Source: an uncultured Desulfovibrio sp. (lineage in GTDB: Bacteria > Desulfobacterota > Desulfovibrionia > Desulfovibrionales > Desulfovibrionaceae). Taken from it: 64,000 bases of DNA. Within the stretch, counting starts at the first letter, position 1. Every line of letters begins with the position of its first letter. The notes under the pieces are model-generated. The model was given only the letters and a program-made list of their open reading frames with translations, had not been told where the DNA came from and did not search any database. The translations under genes were made by a program, and so were the position numbers. The stretch is from contig NZ_CABSIF010000005.1 of the NCBI RefSeq assembly GCF_902477725.1, positions 62,001 through 126,000 on the forward strand, read 5' to 3'. This document shows, in pieces, positions 32,447 through 40,963 of the stretch.

Positions 32447-34645
32447 TTACTCAATATTCAGGCGACGCATTTTTCTGTACAGCGTACTGCGGTGCAAACC
32501 CAGCACGGCGGCTGCCTTGCCATGTCGTCCACCACAGCGGTAAAGGGCGGCTAAAATCTGCGCCCTTTCATCTGCCGGGCTTGGATCATCAGCAAACGGC
32601 ACACGGTAGCGTTGGCCTGCCCCCATTATGGGGGCAGGCTGCTGGTTACCGTAGACCAAAGGATGCGCGGCAGCTGGCTGCACGGCATAGCCGAGTTCTT
32701 GGCTATCGGCTGGCAACGCCTGCCCGGAATGTTCCGGGTACTGCCAGGTATTGTCTGCCCTGCCAGGCGTTGCCGCAGCCAAAGCATCTGGCGGCTGGGC
32801 AGAACTGCTGTTTTGGGCAGACCATCCGCCTCCATGCACCGAGGGCATCACTGGCGCGCCGCCGGGCCATGCCACTGCACAGGGCCGACCAGATGCAACA
32901 TCTCCCGTGTCGTCCAGAGCAAAGACCTGACGTAGCATGGAAGCCGTAATGGTTTTGCCGCGCTGCCCAACCATAAGGCATTCCAGCACGTTATAGAGTT
33001 CACGCACATTTCCTGGCCAGGGGTGTTCTTCCAGCACCTCATAGGCCTCAGCTGTGCAGCGTTTTTCATAACCATGCCGCACAGCAAGCGCCCGCAAAAG
33101 GTCTTCTGTAAGCAGCCGGACATCTCCCTTTCTTGCGCACAGGGGTGGCAGGCGCAGCCGCAGCACACGCAAACGGTAGTACAGATCACGCCGAAAGCTA
33201 CCCTCGGCCACCATTGCTCCCAGATCTCTATTGGTGGCGGCTATGATCCGGACATTCACGGGCAGATACTTGTCGCCACCGAGGCGCATGATGCTGCGCT
33301 CCTGCAAAAACCTGAGCAGGCGCACCTGGCCGTAATGATCCATTTCAGAAACTTCATCTAAAAAAAGCGTGCCGTTGTGGGCCATTTCTATCAGGCCAAT
33401 CTTGCCTTTGCGGTTGGCACCGGTAAATGCGCCTTCTTCGTAACCAAACAGCTCCGACTCCAGCAACGAGGGCGGCAAGGCGGCACAGTTAACCGCCACA
33501 AACGGCCCGTTGGCCCAGGGGCTGGCGTTGTGGATGGACTGCGCAAAAAGCTCCTTGCCTGTTCCGCTTTCTCCATAAATCAGCACTGTTGCATCAGACG
33601 CGGCAAAACTTGTTGCCAGGCGCTTTGCCTCACGCAGCACGGGCGAACGCCCTGCAATGTCATTGAACCGGTGGATTGCATTAAGCCCCTTGGCTGTCTG
33701 CATTTTACGCAGCCTGGCGTCCATTTGCAGAACGCGGTTTGTCTCGTGCATGACAACCATGAACGATGGCGCCGAGCTATCAATGTTACCCGGCATGGGG
33801 CTGAGCGTCACAAGAGCGGTTGTGCTGCCAAAGCTGACGACCTCTTCATAACTTTGGTCAAGATTGCCTTCCATCGGCTGAAACTGTGGGAAACATTCAT
33901 AAAAACTTTTCCCTACCAGGCCATTGGCCTCCAGGCCCATCATGTCGGCGGCAGCGGCATTGGCGTGACAGATGGAGCCTTGGTTGTCCACATGCAGCAG
34001 GCCATCCTTGATGCTGTTTACAAGCATGCGCAGGCTGGCGGAACGGCTATGCTCGAGCTGAATGCTGTAGCGAACCTTGAGGGCCTCTTCCAGCGCGCCG
34101 CGCACACTGGCGGGATTGGAAAACAGTTTGACCGTGGGCAGGCCCAGCTCCTTGGATATCCTGCACGTCCATTCCCCGCCTACCACCACATCCAGCCCGT
34201 CTTTGACGGCTTTTTCCAGCGTGCTTGTGATGTCGGATTCGTTCCCCGCAATCTTGTACAGGTGCATTTCCACGCCCAGAACCTTCGCAAACAGGTCAAT
34301 ATTCTCTTCCATATTGCGAAAGGTGAACATGGCAATGCGCGGCCGCTTGAGACCAGTGATGCGCTTTGCCTCAAAAATAGCGTGACTCAGTTCATACGAA
34401 GTGAGTGGAATAGTAATAACCGGTAAAACAATGCCGCATGAATTGAGCATTTCTGCCGTACCGCCACGCGAAACTACGCAGGAAAAATTTCTGCGTTCCA
34501 TGTCAAAGGCAACACCTACGGCATCTTTCAGATTTGCCCTGTGCACCTCTATTTTGTTGCCAATTCCCATTTCAGCAATAACGCCTGTAACAACACTGTA
34601 TAGTTGTTCCATGGGGGCAATAAAACCTATGGGCAGTTCCTGCAT
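32447..34645 (-). CDS. Sigma-54-dependent activator with PrpR-type sensor
   Basis: This is a 732-residue regulator. Domains: a PrpR-N-like ligand domain at about 1-195 (VVSRGGTAEMLNSCG, PLTSYELSHAIFEAKRI), a PAS domain at about 205-320 (LLHVDNQGSICHANAAAADM), and the AAA+ domain with GESGTGKE (Walker A), EEGAFTGANRKG (the GAFTGA loop that contacts sigma-54), LFLDEVSEMD and RRDLYYRLRVLRL. A Pro/Ala/Gly-rich linker of about 100 residues leads to a Fis-type helix-turn-helix (GKAAAVLGLHRSTLYRKM). It is a different family from the E. coli regulator CdaR. Placed between the garD and aldolase-operon promoters, it probably activates both in response to a sugar diacid or a breakdown product. Confidence 0.9.
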   Translation of the reverse strand: MQELPIGFIAPMEQLYSVVTGVIAEMGIGNKIEVHRANLKDAVGVAFDMERRNFSCVVSRGGTAEMLNSCGIVLPVITIPLTSYELSHAIFEAKRITGLKRPRIAMFTFRNMEENIDLFAKVLGVEMHLYKIAGNESDITSTLEKAVKDGLDVVVGGEWTCRISKELGLPTVKLFSNPASVRGALEEALKVRYSIQLEHSRSASLRMLVNSIKDGLLHVDNQGSICHANAAAADMMGLEANGLVGKSFYECFPQFQPMEGNLDQSYEEVVSFGSTTALVTLSPMPGNIDSSAPSFMVVMHETNRVLQMDARLRKMQTAKGLNAIHRFNDIAGRSPVLREAKRLATSFAASDATVLIYGESGTGKELFAQSIHNASPWANGPFVAVNCAALPPSLLESELFGYEEGAFTGANRKGKIGLIEMAHNGTLFLDEVSEMDHYGQVRLLRFLQERSIMRLGGDKYLPVNVRIIAATNRDLGAMVAEGSFRRDLYYRLRVLRLRLPPLCARKGDVRLLTEDLLRALAVRHGYEKRCTAEAYEVLEEHPWPGNVRELYNVLECLMVGQRGKTITASMLRQVFALDDTGDVASGRPCAVAWPGGAPVMPSVHGGGWSAQNSSSAQPPDALAAATPGRADNTWQYPEHSGQALPADSQELGYAVQPAAAHPLVYGNQQPAPIMGAGQRYRVPFADDPSPADERAQILAALYRCGGRHGKAAAVLGLHRSTLYRKMRRLNIE

Positions 34646-34656
34646 ACGACACCTCT

Positions 34657-34671
34657 GCAACATTTTGTTGC
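34657..34671. promoter_or_regulatory. 15-bp palindrome, candidate activator site
   Basis: GCAACATTTTGTTGC is a perfect inverted repeat (6-3-6) about 110 bases upstream of the sigma-54 promoter at 34780 and 12 bases before the regulator start. It could serve both activation of the downstream operon and autoregulation. A second inverted pair, AACATGTT...ACATGTT, lies at about 34695-34735. Confidence 0.45.
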
Positions 34672-34779
34672 GGTTAACACATCAAATCGTTGCAAACATG
34701 TTCCATTCTCGCGAATTTCGCAAGCAGACATGTTCAGCGACACAACTAACAATGCGGCATATCGAATTATTTTTATTAT

Positions 34780-34795
34780 TGGCAAAGCCTTTGCT
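34780..34795 (+). promoter_or_regulatory. Sigma-54 promoter for the aldolase/garR operon
   Basis: TGGCAAAGCCTTTGCT has TGGCA and TTGCT with GG-N10-GC spacing, 76 bases before the start at 34871. It is consistent with control by the adjacent sigma-54 activator. Confidence 0.75.
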
Positions 34796-34870
34796 TCTAC
34801 TCTTGCCAATATCGTTCGGGCGCAACGGTGTGCGCCACCAGCAGGTTTAATCTCAACAACGGAGCCTTGC

Positions 34871-35761
34871 ATGCAAAGATTTCAACCCAAGGGCATTATC
34901 CCCGCCCTTGTTACGCCATTTACCCCCGACGGCAAACGCATTCAGGCCGATTCTCTTAAAAAGCTCATAAATTTTCAGATAGACAATGGAATGCACGGCA
35001 TTTTCGTTTCAGGCAGCCAGGGTGAAGCTTGGGCGCTTTCTTTTGAAGAACGCGTGGAACTTATGGAAATGACCGTTGATTTCGTGGCTGGGCGTGTGCC
35101 CGTATACGGCGGCACCGGCTGCATCACCACAGAAGAAACGGTGCGCCTCACCCAGGAGGCCAAGAGAGTAAAAGTGGACGTGGTTTCGGTTATCACGCCC
35201 TTTTTTATCACTCCCTCGCAGGACGAACTGTACGAACATTACAAGGCTGTGGCTGCCGTGGGTATTCCCACCATGCCCTACCCCAACTTTGCCCGTACGC
35301 AGGTCAGGTTCCTGCCCTCGTTGCTTTCTCGCCTGATGGAATTTGACACCATTGTGGGCATCAAGGACAGCAGCGGCGACCTGTCGCTGGGGCTCAGCTA
35401 TCTGCGGGCAGTTGAAGGCAAAAACTGCAGCGTGCTTATCGGACGCGACACACTTATCTACGCGGGCCTCGTTTACGGCGCTTCCGGCGCGATTGCCGCA
35501 GGCGGCAACGTTGCCCCCCGCCTCATGTCGGGCATCTACAACGACTTCCAGAAAGGCAACCTCGATGCTGCCATGGCTGCCCAGTCCGCAATCGAACCCT
35601 TGCGCGTGGCCTTTGATCTGGGAACATTCCCGGTTGTGGTCAAGGAGGCCCTGAACATGATGGGATTTGAAGTCGGCCCGTGCCGCCGCCCCATCGGCCC
35701 CCTCACCGAACCCATGCGGCAACGCCTGCGGGAAGTGCTGGACAATCTGCCCACCTGCTAA
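34871..35761 (+). CDS. DapA/NAL-family lyase, probable keto-deoxyglucarate aldolase
   Basis: This 296-residue class I (Schiff base) enzyme of the dihydrodipicolinate synthase/N-acetylneuraminate lyase family shows IIPALVTPFTPDG, FVSGSQGEAWAL, VYGGTGCITTEE, the Tyr/Phe region TMPYPNFARTQ, the Schiff-base Lys in VGIKDSSGDL and GRDTLIYAGLVYGASGAIAA. No GarL-type aldolase is present, yet garR and glycerate kinase follow. The likely reaction is therefore cleavage of 5-keto-4-deoxyglucarate to pyruvate and tartronate semialdehyde. The alternative is decarboxylating dehydration to alpha-ketoglutarate semialdehyde (KdgD), but no semialdehyde dehydrogenase is encoded here. GGAG lies six bases before the ATG. 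It is first in a plus-strand operon. Confidence 0.85.
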   Translation: MQRFQPKGIIPALVTPFTPDGKRIQADSLKKLINFQIDNGMHGIFVSGSQGEAWALSFEERVELMEMTVDFVAGRVPVYGGTGCITTEETVRLTQEAKRVKVDVVSVITPFFITPSQDELYEHYKAVAAVGIPTMPYPNFARTQVRFLPSLLSRLMEFDTIVGIKDSSGDLSLGLSYLRAVEGKNCSVLIGRDTLIYAGLVYGASGAIAAGGNVAPRLMSGIYNDFQKGNLDAAMAAQSAIEPLRVAFDLGTFPVVVKEALNMMGFEVGPCRRPIGPLTEPMRQRLREVLDNLPTC

Positions 35762-35785
35762 TTTACTGAATACTCAGGAGGAAAT

Positions 35786-36673
35786 ATGAAAACTATCGGC
35801 TTTATCGGCCTTGGCATCATGGGTAAGCCCATGGCGAAAAATCTTATCAAGGCCGGGTACGACCTTGTAGTTTACAACCGTCCCTCGGATGCAACTGCGG
35901 CCTTAGCAGAATGCGGCGCAAAGGTGGCCAGTTCTCCTGCCGAAGTGGCCGCCCAGGTTGATATGGTCATTACCATGTTGCCCAACTCTCCGCACGTCAA
36001 AGAAGTTGCCCTGGGCGAAAACGGCATTGCCGAAGGCGCCCGCGCTGGCCTTCTTTATGTGGACATGAGTTCCATTGACCCCCTCGTGGCCCGCGAAGTC
36101 AGTGCAGGGATTGCCGCCAAAGGCGTGGTCATGCTCGACGCACCCGTGAGCGGTGGCGAACCAAAGGCCATTGACGGCACGCTGTCTGTAATGGTTGGCG
36201 GCCCCAAGGATGCTTTTGACAAGGCAGAACCCGTGCTCAAGAGCATGGCCGCCTCAGTGGTTCATACCGGCGACATTGGCGCTGGCAACGTGACCAAGCT
36301 GGCCAATCAGGTCATTGTGGCTCTTAACATTGCCGCCATGTCTGAAGCGCTGGTGCTGGCAACCAAGACAGGTGTTGAGCCGGAACTGGTGTTCAAGGCC
36401 ATCCGGGGCGGTCTTGCTGGCTCCACGGTGCTTGATGCCAAGGCCCCCATGGTGCTTGACCGCAACTTCAAGCCCGGTTTCCGCATCGAACTGCACATCA
36501 AGGACCTGCAAAACGCCCTTGATACCTCGCACGCCGTTGGCGTGCCCCTGCCTCTTACGGCGGCAGTCATGGAAATTATGCAGGCCCTGCGCGTTGACGG
36601 CAAGGCGGGCGACGACCACGGCGGCCTGATCCAGTACTATGAAAAAATGGCTGGCATCACTGTAAAACGCTAG
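35786..36673 (+). CDS. garR: Tartronate semialdehyde reductase
   Basis: This 295-residue beta-hydroxyacid dehydrogenase reduces tartronate semialdehyde to D-glycerate with NAD(P)H. The N-terminal Rossmann motif is IGFIGLGIMGKPMAKNL. The substrate motif DAPVSGGEPKAIDGTLSVMV, the catalytic Lys in GNVTKLANQVIVALN, and FRIELHIKDLQNAL follow. Length and motifs are those of GarR/GlxR. AGGAGG precedes the ATG. It is the second gene of the operon, 25 bases after the lyase. Confidence 0.93.
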   Translation: MKTIGFIGLGIMGKPMAKNLIKAGYDLVVYNRPSDATAALAECGAKVASSPAEVAAQVDMVITMLPNSPHVKEVALGENGIAEGARAGLLYVDMSSIDPLVAREVSAGIAAKGVVMLDAPVSGGEPKAIDGTLSVMVGGPKDAFDKAEPVLKSMAASVVHTGDIGAGNVTKLANQVIVALNIAAMSEALVLATKTGVEPELVFKAIRGGLAGSTVLDAKAPMVLDRNFKPGFRIELHIKDLQNALDTSHAVGVPLPLTAAVMEIMQALRVDGKAGDDHGGLIQYYEKMAGITVKR

Positions 36674-36783
36674 CAGCAAGGCAGCCACCGACATACGCAG
36701 GGGAGCCGCATTCAGCGGCTTCCCGCTGGCTGCCCCCTGCGTGAACATACCCCTTGACCACTCTGCACACATGGGGAGCATTG

Positions 36784-38088
36784 ATGAGCGAACCCTTCCG
36801 CAGTGACCTGACTGCAATCTTTCAGGCGGGAGTAGCCGCCGTATCGCCCGATCAGGCCATTTTGTCCCACCTGCATACGGATGGAGACAGGCTTTGCATT
36901 TGTGGACGCAATTACGACCTGAGCCAGGGGCATGTGATTGTGCTGGGTGCGGGCAAGGGGGCAGCCCCAATGGCCATGGCCCTGGAAAACATGCTGGGTG
37001 GTCGCATTGATAACAGCCTTGTGGTGGTCAAATACGACCACGGTCTACCCCTTGAACATATAAAGCTTGCCGAAGCGGCGCACCCGGTTCCCGACGAGGC
37101 TGGCGCAAACGCAACACGACAAATGCTGCAACTTGCCCAGGCCGCCGGACCCGAAGATATTGTCATATGCCTGATTACGGGTGGGGCCAGTGCCCTCACA
37201 CCGGCCCCCGTATCAGGCGTAACCCTGAACGATCTGCGCGCCCTCACCCTTGCCATGCTTGATTGTGGCGCGACAATCCACGAAATCAACACCCTGCGTA
37301 AGCACCTTTCGCAGTTCAGCGGGGGGCGTCTTGCCCAGGCTGCCGCACCCGCAAAGGTGGTGGCGCTTATCGTATCAGACGTGGTGGGCGACAACCTCGA
37401 TGTCATCGCCTCTGGCCCCACCGCGCCAGATGACTCAACATTCGACGACTGCATGAAAATCATTGCCCACTATGGCCTGGCGGAAAGCCTGCCTGAAACG
37501 GTAATGTCGCATCTCCAGCAGGGGTGTATTGGTAAGCAGCCAGAAACGCCCAAGTCTGCCAACCCTGTTTTTGACAACGTGCAGATGGAACTGGTGGCCA
37601 CCAACAGCCTGGCTCTCGAAGCGGCGGCTGCGCAGGCACGCAACCTGGGGTATACGCCCCAGATCCTTACCACCTGCATGACCGGCAATGCAGAAAACCG
37701 CGCCCGCGAGCTTGTTGCCCAACTGCGCAACGCTCCAGCCGGAACCTGCCTTCTGGCTGGCGGCGAATGTACCGTGCAGATAACAGGACAGGGCAAGGGC
37801 GGACGCAATCAGCACATGGCTCTTGCCGCTTCGCTGTTACTGGAAGGGGAAAGCAGCCTTGCTGCCCTTTTTGCGGGCACGGATGGTACAGACGGTCCCA
37901 CCGACGCGGCTGGTGGTTTTGCCCTGTCGCAAACTGCTGCGCGCATCCGCAGCCAGGCCTCACCAGATGCCCTGCTGCACAACAACAACAGCTATGAGGC
38001 TTTGGCCCTTGCCGGTGATCTGTTTATTACCGGCCCAACACGCACCAATGTTATGGATATGGCCATTCTTGTTTCTGGCAAACCATAA
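36784..38088 (+). CDS. Glycerate 2-kinase (MOFRL family)
   Basis: This 434-residue kinase of the TtuD/GckA family phosphorylates D-glycerate to 2-phosphoglycerate. Visible motifs are VIVLGAGKGAAPMAMALE, VVVKYDHG, ICLITGGASALTPAP, LRKHLSQFSGGRLAQ, LIVSDVVGDNLDVIASGPT and the C-terminal MOFRL part GGECTVQITGQGKGGRNQHM with FAGTDGTDGPTDAAGG. It is unrelated to the GarK family of enterobacteria. The ATG at 36784 has GGGGAG six bases upstream. The product enters glycolysis just before enolase, and pyruvate kinase is encoded later in the same direction. Confidence 0.92.
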   Translation: MSEPFRSDLTAIFQAGVAAVSPDQAILSHLHTDGDRLCICGRNYDLSQGHVIVLGAGKGAAPMAMALENMLGGRIDNSLVVVKYDHGLPLEHIKLAEAAHPVPDEAGANATRQMLQLAQAAGPEDIVICLITGGASALTPAPVSGVTLNDLRALTLAMLDCGATIHEINTLRKHLSQFSGGRLAQAAAPAKVVALIVSDVVGDNLDVIASGPTAPDDSTFDDCMKIIAHYGLAESLPETVMSHLQQGCIGKQPETPKSANPVFDNVQMELVATNSLALEAAAAQARNLGYTPQILTTCMTGNAENRARELVAQLRNAPAGTCLLAGGECTVQITGQGKGGRNQHMALAASLLLEGESSLAALFAGTDGTDGPTDAAGGFALSQTAARIRSQASPDALLHNNNSYEALALAGDLFITGPTRTNVMDMAILVSGKP

Positions 38089-38223
38089 CTTTTTTGAATT
38101 TAGGGAGTTAGGATCAAGGAAACGACTGAAGGTAACCAGGACATGACGCCACACGCAATCCGTCACTGTCTCCGCCTCATCTCTGGGTTTTAGCAATTGT
38201 GCCTCCAACTCAAGGACGACACC

Positions 38224-39597
38224 ATGAATTCCCAAGTTTCCACCTCGACTGAAAAACGAACCAACGTACGTTGGCTTATTGTAGTTATTCTGTTCATTAT
38301 CACGGCCATCAACTACGGTGACCGCGCCACCATATCCATTGCTGGTAGCCCCATGGCCAAGGAACTTGGCATGGATTCGGTAGATATGGGCTATATTTTT
38401 TCTGCCTTTGGCTGGGCCTATGTGATCTGCCAGATTCCCGGCGGCTGGCTGCTTGACCGCTTTGGCTCCAAAAAAGTTTATTTCTTCAGCATATTTTTCT
38501 GGTCGCTGTTTACCCTGTTACAGGGCACGGTGTGGATGTTCAGCGCAGGCTGGGCCTTTCTGGCAATCTTTTGCCTCAGATTTTGCGTTGGCGCGGCAGA
38601 ATCGCCTTCTTTCCCCGGCAACAGCCGCATTGCGGCGGCGTGGTTCCCTGCGCAGGAACGCGGCACGGCTGTTTCCATTTTCAATTCAGCCCAGTATTTT
38701 GCCACAGTAATTTTTGCCCCCATCATGGGCTGGCTGACCCACACCTTTGGCTGGCACTACGTGTTCATTTTCATGGGCAGCATCGGCATTGTGGGCAGCA
38801 TTATCTGGCTTTATTTCATCCATGATCCCAAGGATCATCCCAATGCCAACAAGGCTGAAATCGACTACATCACCGCTGGCGGCGCGCTGGTCAGCATGGA
38901 TCAGAAAAAGCCCGGTGTCAGCAACCAGGGCCCCAAACTCTCCTACATCAAGCAGCTTATTCAGTCGCGCATGCTTATGGGTGTATGTCTTGCACAGTAC
39001 TGCATCAACGCGCTGACCTTCTTTTTCATCTCGTGGTTCCCGGTATACCTGGTGCAGGAACGCGGCCTTGATATCCTCAAGGCGGGCATCTATGCCGCCA
39101 TCCCTGCTGTCTGCGGCTTTGCAGGCGGTTTGCTGGGCGGCGTCATGTCTGACTTTATTCTGCGCAAGACCAAATCCCTCACCCTTGCCCGCAAAACCCC
39201 CATCGTTCTTGGCATGTTGCTTTCCATGGTCATTCTGGCCTGCAACTACACTGATTCCATTGTGCTGGTGGTTTTCTTCATGGCAATTTCCTTCTTTGGC
39301 AAGGGAATTGGCGCTCTTGGCTGGGCTGTACTTGCAGACTCTGCCCCTAAGGAAATCAGCGGCCTTACCGGCGGCGTTTTCAACATGTGTGGCAACATCT
39401 CCAGTATTGTTACGCCCATCGCTATTGGCTACATCATCAAGTCCACCGGCTCGTTCAAGATGGCCCTGGTCTTTGTGGCAGTGCACGCGGCTATCGCCGT
39501 TGTGAGCTACCTGTTCATCGTTGGCAAAATCCAGCGCCTTGAGCTGAAGAAGGAAAATGAACCGGCCCCTGCTCAAACCGTGCCGCAGGAGAGCTAA
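38224..39597 (+). CDS. MFS transporter, probable glucarate/galactarate permease
   Basis: This 457-residue protein has 12 predicted membrane segments. The N-terminus NVRWLIVVILFIITAINYGDRATISIAG matches the anion:cation symporter branch (GudP/GarP/ExuT). DRFGSKKVYF is the loop 2-3 signature, and RFCVGAAESPSFPGNSRIAA fits hexarate and hexuronate porters. It probably imports glucarate and galactarate with protons. AAGGA lies before ATG 38224. The downstream glucarate dehydratase starts 2 bases after the stop region, indicating coupling. Confidence 0.9.
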   Translation: MNSQVSTSTEKRTNVRWLIVVILFIITAINYGDRATISIAGSPMAKELGMDSVDMGYIFSAFGWAYVICQIPGGWLLDRFGSKKVYFFSIFFWSLFTLLQGTVWMFSAGWAFLAIFCLRFCVGAAESPSFPGNSRIAAAWFPAQERGTAVSIFNSAQYFATVIFAPIMGWLTHTFGWHYVFIFMGSIGIVGSIIWLYFIHDPKDHPNANKAEIDYITAGGALVSMDQKKPGVSNQGPKLSYIKQLIQSRMLMGVCLAQYCINALTFFFISWFPVYLVQERGLDILKAGIYAAIPAVCGFAGGLLGGVMSDFILRKTKSLTLARKTPIVLGMLLSMVILACNYTDSIVLVVFFMAISFFGKGIGALGWAVLADSAPKEISGLTGGVFNMCGNISSIVTPIAIGYIIKSTGSFKMALVFVAVHAAIAVVSYLFIVGKIQRLELKKENEPAPAQTVPQES

Positions 39598-39598
39598 T

Positions 39599-40927
39599 AT
39601 GGCCGGGCAAACTCCACGCATTACAGAAATGCGCGTTATCCCGGTAGCCGGGTATGACAGCATGCTTTTGAATATTGGCGGCGCGCATCACCCGTATTTT
39701 ACCCGCAACCTGATCATTCTGCGGGACAATACAGGGCATCAGGGGGTGGGCGAAGCCCCCGGTGGTGAAACTATCCGCCAGACGCTGGAGAGCTTCCGCG
39801 ATCTGGTTGTGGGCAAAAGCCTCGGGCAGCTCAAAAACACGGTGTATCAGGCGCACACCAACCATCAGGCCGCTGACTTTGACACCTTTGGCAAGGGTGC
39901 CTGGACGTTTGAACTGCGGGTCAACGCGGTTGCGGCTCTTGAAACGGCGCTTTACGACCTGCTTGGGCAGTTCATGGGTGTTCCCGTTTGTGATCTGCTT
40001 GGCCCTGGCCGTCAGCGCGATGCCATAACTGTGCTCTGCTACCTGTTTTATATTGGTGATGCCGGCAAGACCGACCTGCCATATCCCGCAGCCGAGAACG
40101 GGCACGACTGGTACGACCTGCGTCGCAAAAAAGCAATGGATACGGCCTCGGTTGTCCGTCTGGCCGAGGCGGCACACGACAGATACGGGTTCGAACACTT
40201 CAAGCTCAAGGGCGGCGTACTGCCCGGAGCAGAAGAAATTGAGACTGTGCACGCCCTGCACCAGGCCTTTCCGCAGGGGCACATCAACATTGACCCCAAC
40301 GGTGCGTGGACACTGGATGAATCCATTGCCCTGTGCAAGGGTCTGCGCGGCGTGCTGACCTATGTGGAAGACCCCTGCGGTGCAGAACAGGGATTTTCCG
40401 GCAGGGAGATCATGGCAGAATTCCGGCGGGGCACAGGCCTGCCGGTTGCCACCAACATGATTGCCACAAACTGGCGCGAAATGTGCCATGCAGTCATGCT
40501 GCAATCCGTAGATATTCCTTTGGCAGACCCCCACTTCTGGACGCTTTCGGGCGCGGTGCAGGTTGCAGAACTGTGCGCAAACTGGGGGCTTACATGGGGC
40601 TGCCATTCCAACAACCACTTTGACGTGTCGCTTGCCATGTTTACCCATGTGGCCGCCGTTGCGCCCGGTACCCCCACCGCCATTGACACCCACTGGATAT
40701 GGCAGGAAGGGCAGCACCTTACCCACAACCCCCTGCAAATAGAAAAGGGCCAGATTCGCGTGCCAGACGCCCCCGGCCTTGGGGTAGAACTGAACATGGA
40801 CATGGTTGAACAGGCTCACGCCCTGTATAAAAGCATGCCCGCGGGTGGCCGCAATGATGCCCTTGCCATGCAATACCTTATTCCCGGCTGGACATTTGAC
40901 CGCAAACGGCCAGCCCTGGTGCGCTAG
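39599..40927 (+). CDS. gudD: Glucarate dehydratase (second copy)
   Basis: This 442-residue paralogue of the enzyme at 29195 shares most of its core motifs: FKLKGGVL, NIDPNGAW, EDPCGAEQG, ATNMIATNW, PLADPHFW and SNNHFDVS. Differences are spread along the protein, so this is an old duplication or separate acquisition. The catalytic Lys, Asp and His/Asn are kept. It may be active on glucarate or its epimer idarate, or act as the GudX-like partner. The start overlaps the transporter end region (TAATATG), with AGGAG upstream. Confidence 0.92.
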   Translation: MAGQTPRITEMRVIPVAGYDSMLLNIGGAHHPYFTRNLIILRDNTGHQGVGEAPGGETIRQTLESFRDLVVGKSLGQLKNTVYQAHTNHQAADFDTFGKGAWTFELRVNAVAALETALYDLLGQFMGVPVCDLLGPGRQRDAITVLCYLFYIGDAGKTDLPYPAAENGHDWYDLRRKKAMDTASVVRLAEAAHDRYGFEHFKLKGGVLPGAEEIETVHALHQAFPQGHINIDPNGAWTLDESIALCKGLRGVLTYVEDPCGAEQGFSGREIMAEFRRGTGLPVATNMIATNWREMCHAVMLQSVDIPLADPHFWTLSGAVQVAELCANWGLTWGCHSNNHFDVSLAMFTHVAAVAPGTPTAIDTHWIWQEGQHLTHNPLQIEKGQIRVPDAPGLGVELNMDMVEQAHALYKSMPAGGRNDALAMQYLIPGWTFDRKRPALVR

Positions 40928-40963
40928 TCAGACCGGCATCACAGCCTACAGACAGAGAACACA

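Noticed and set aside
38686..39663. Minus-strand frame opposite the MFS transporter gene
   Set aside because: It is antisense to a protein with 12 clear membrane segments; the reverse product is His/Asn rich and unlike any family.
39515..40873. Long open frame (over 450 codons) on the minus strand opposite the second glucarate dehydratase gene
   Set aside because: It is fully antisense to a clear enolase-superfamily gene, has no ribosome site or family motifs, and such shadows are common in GC-rich third positions.
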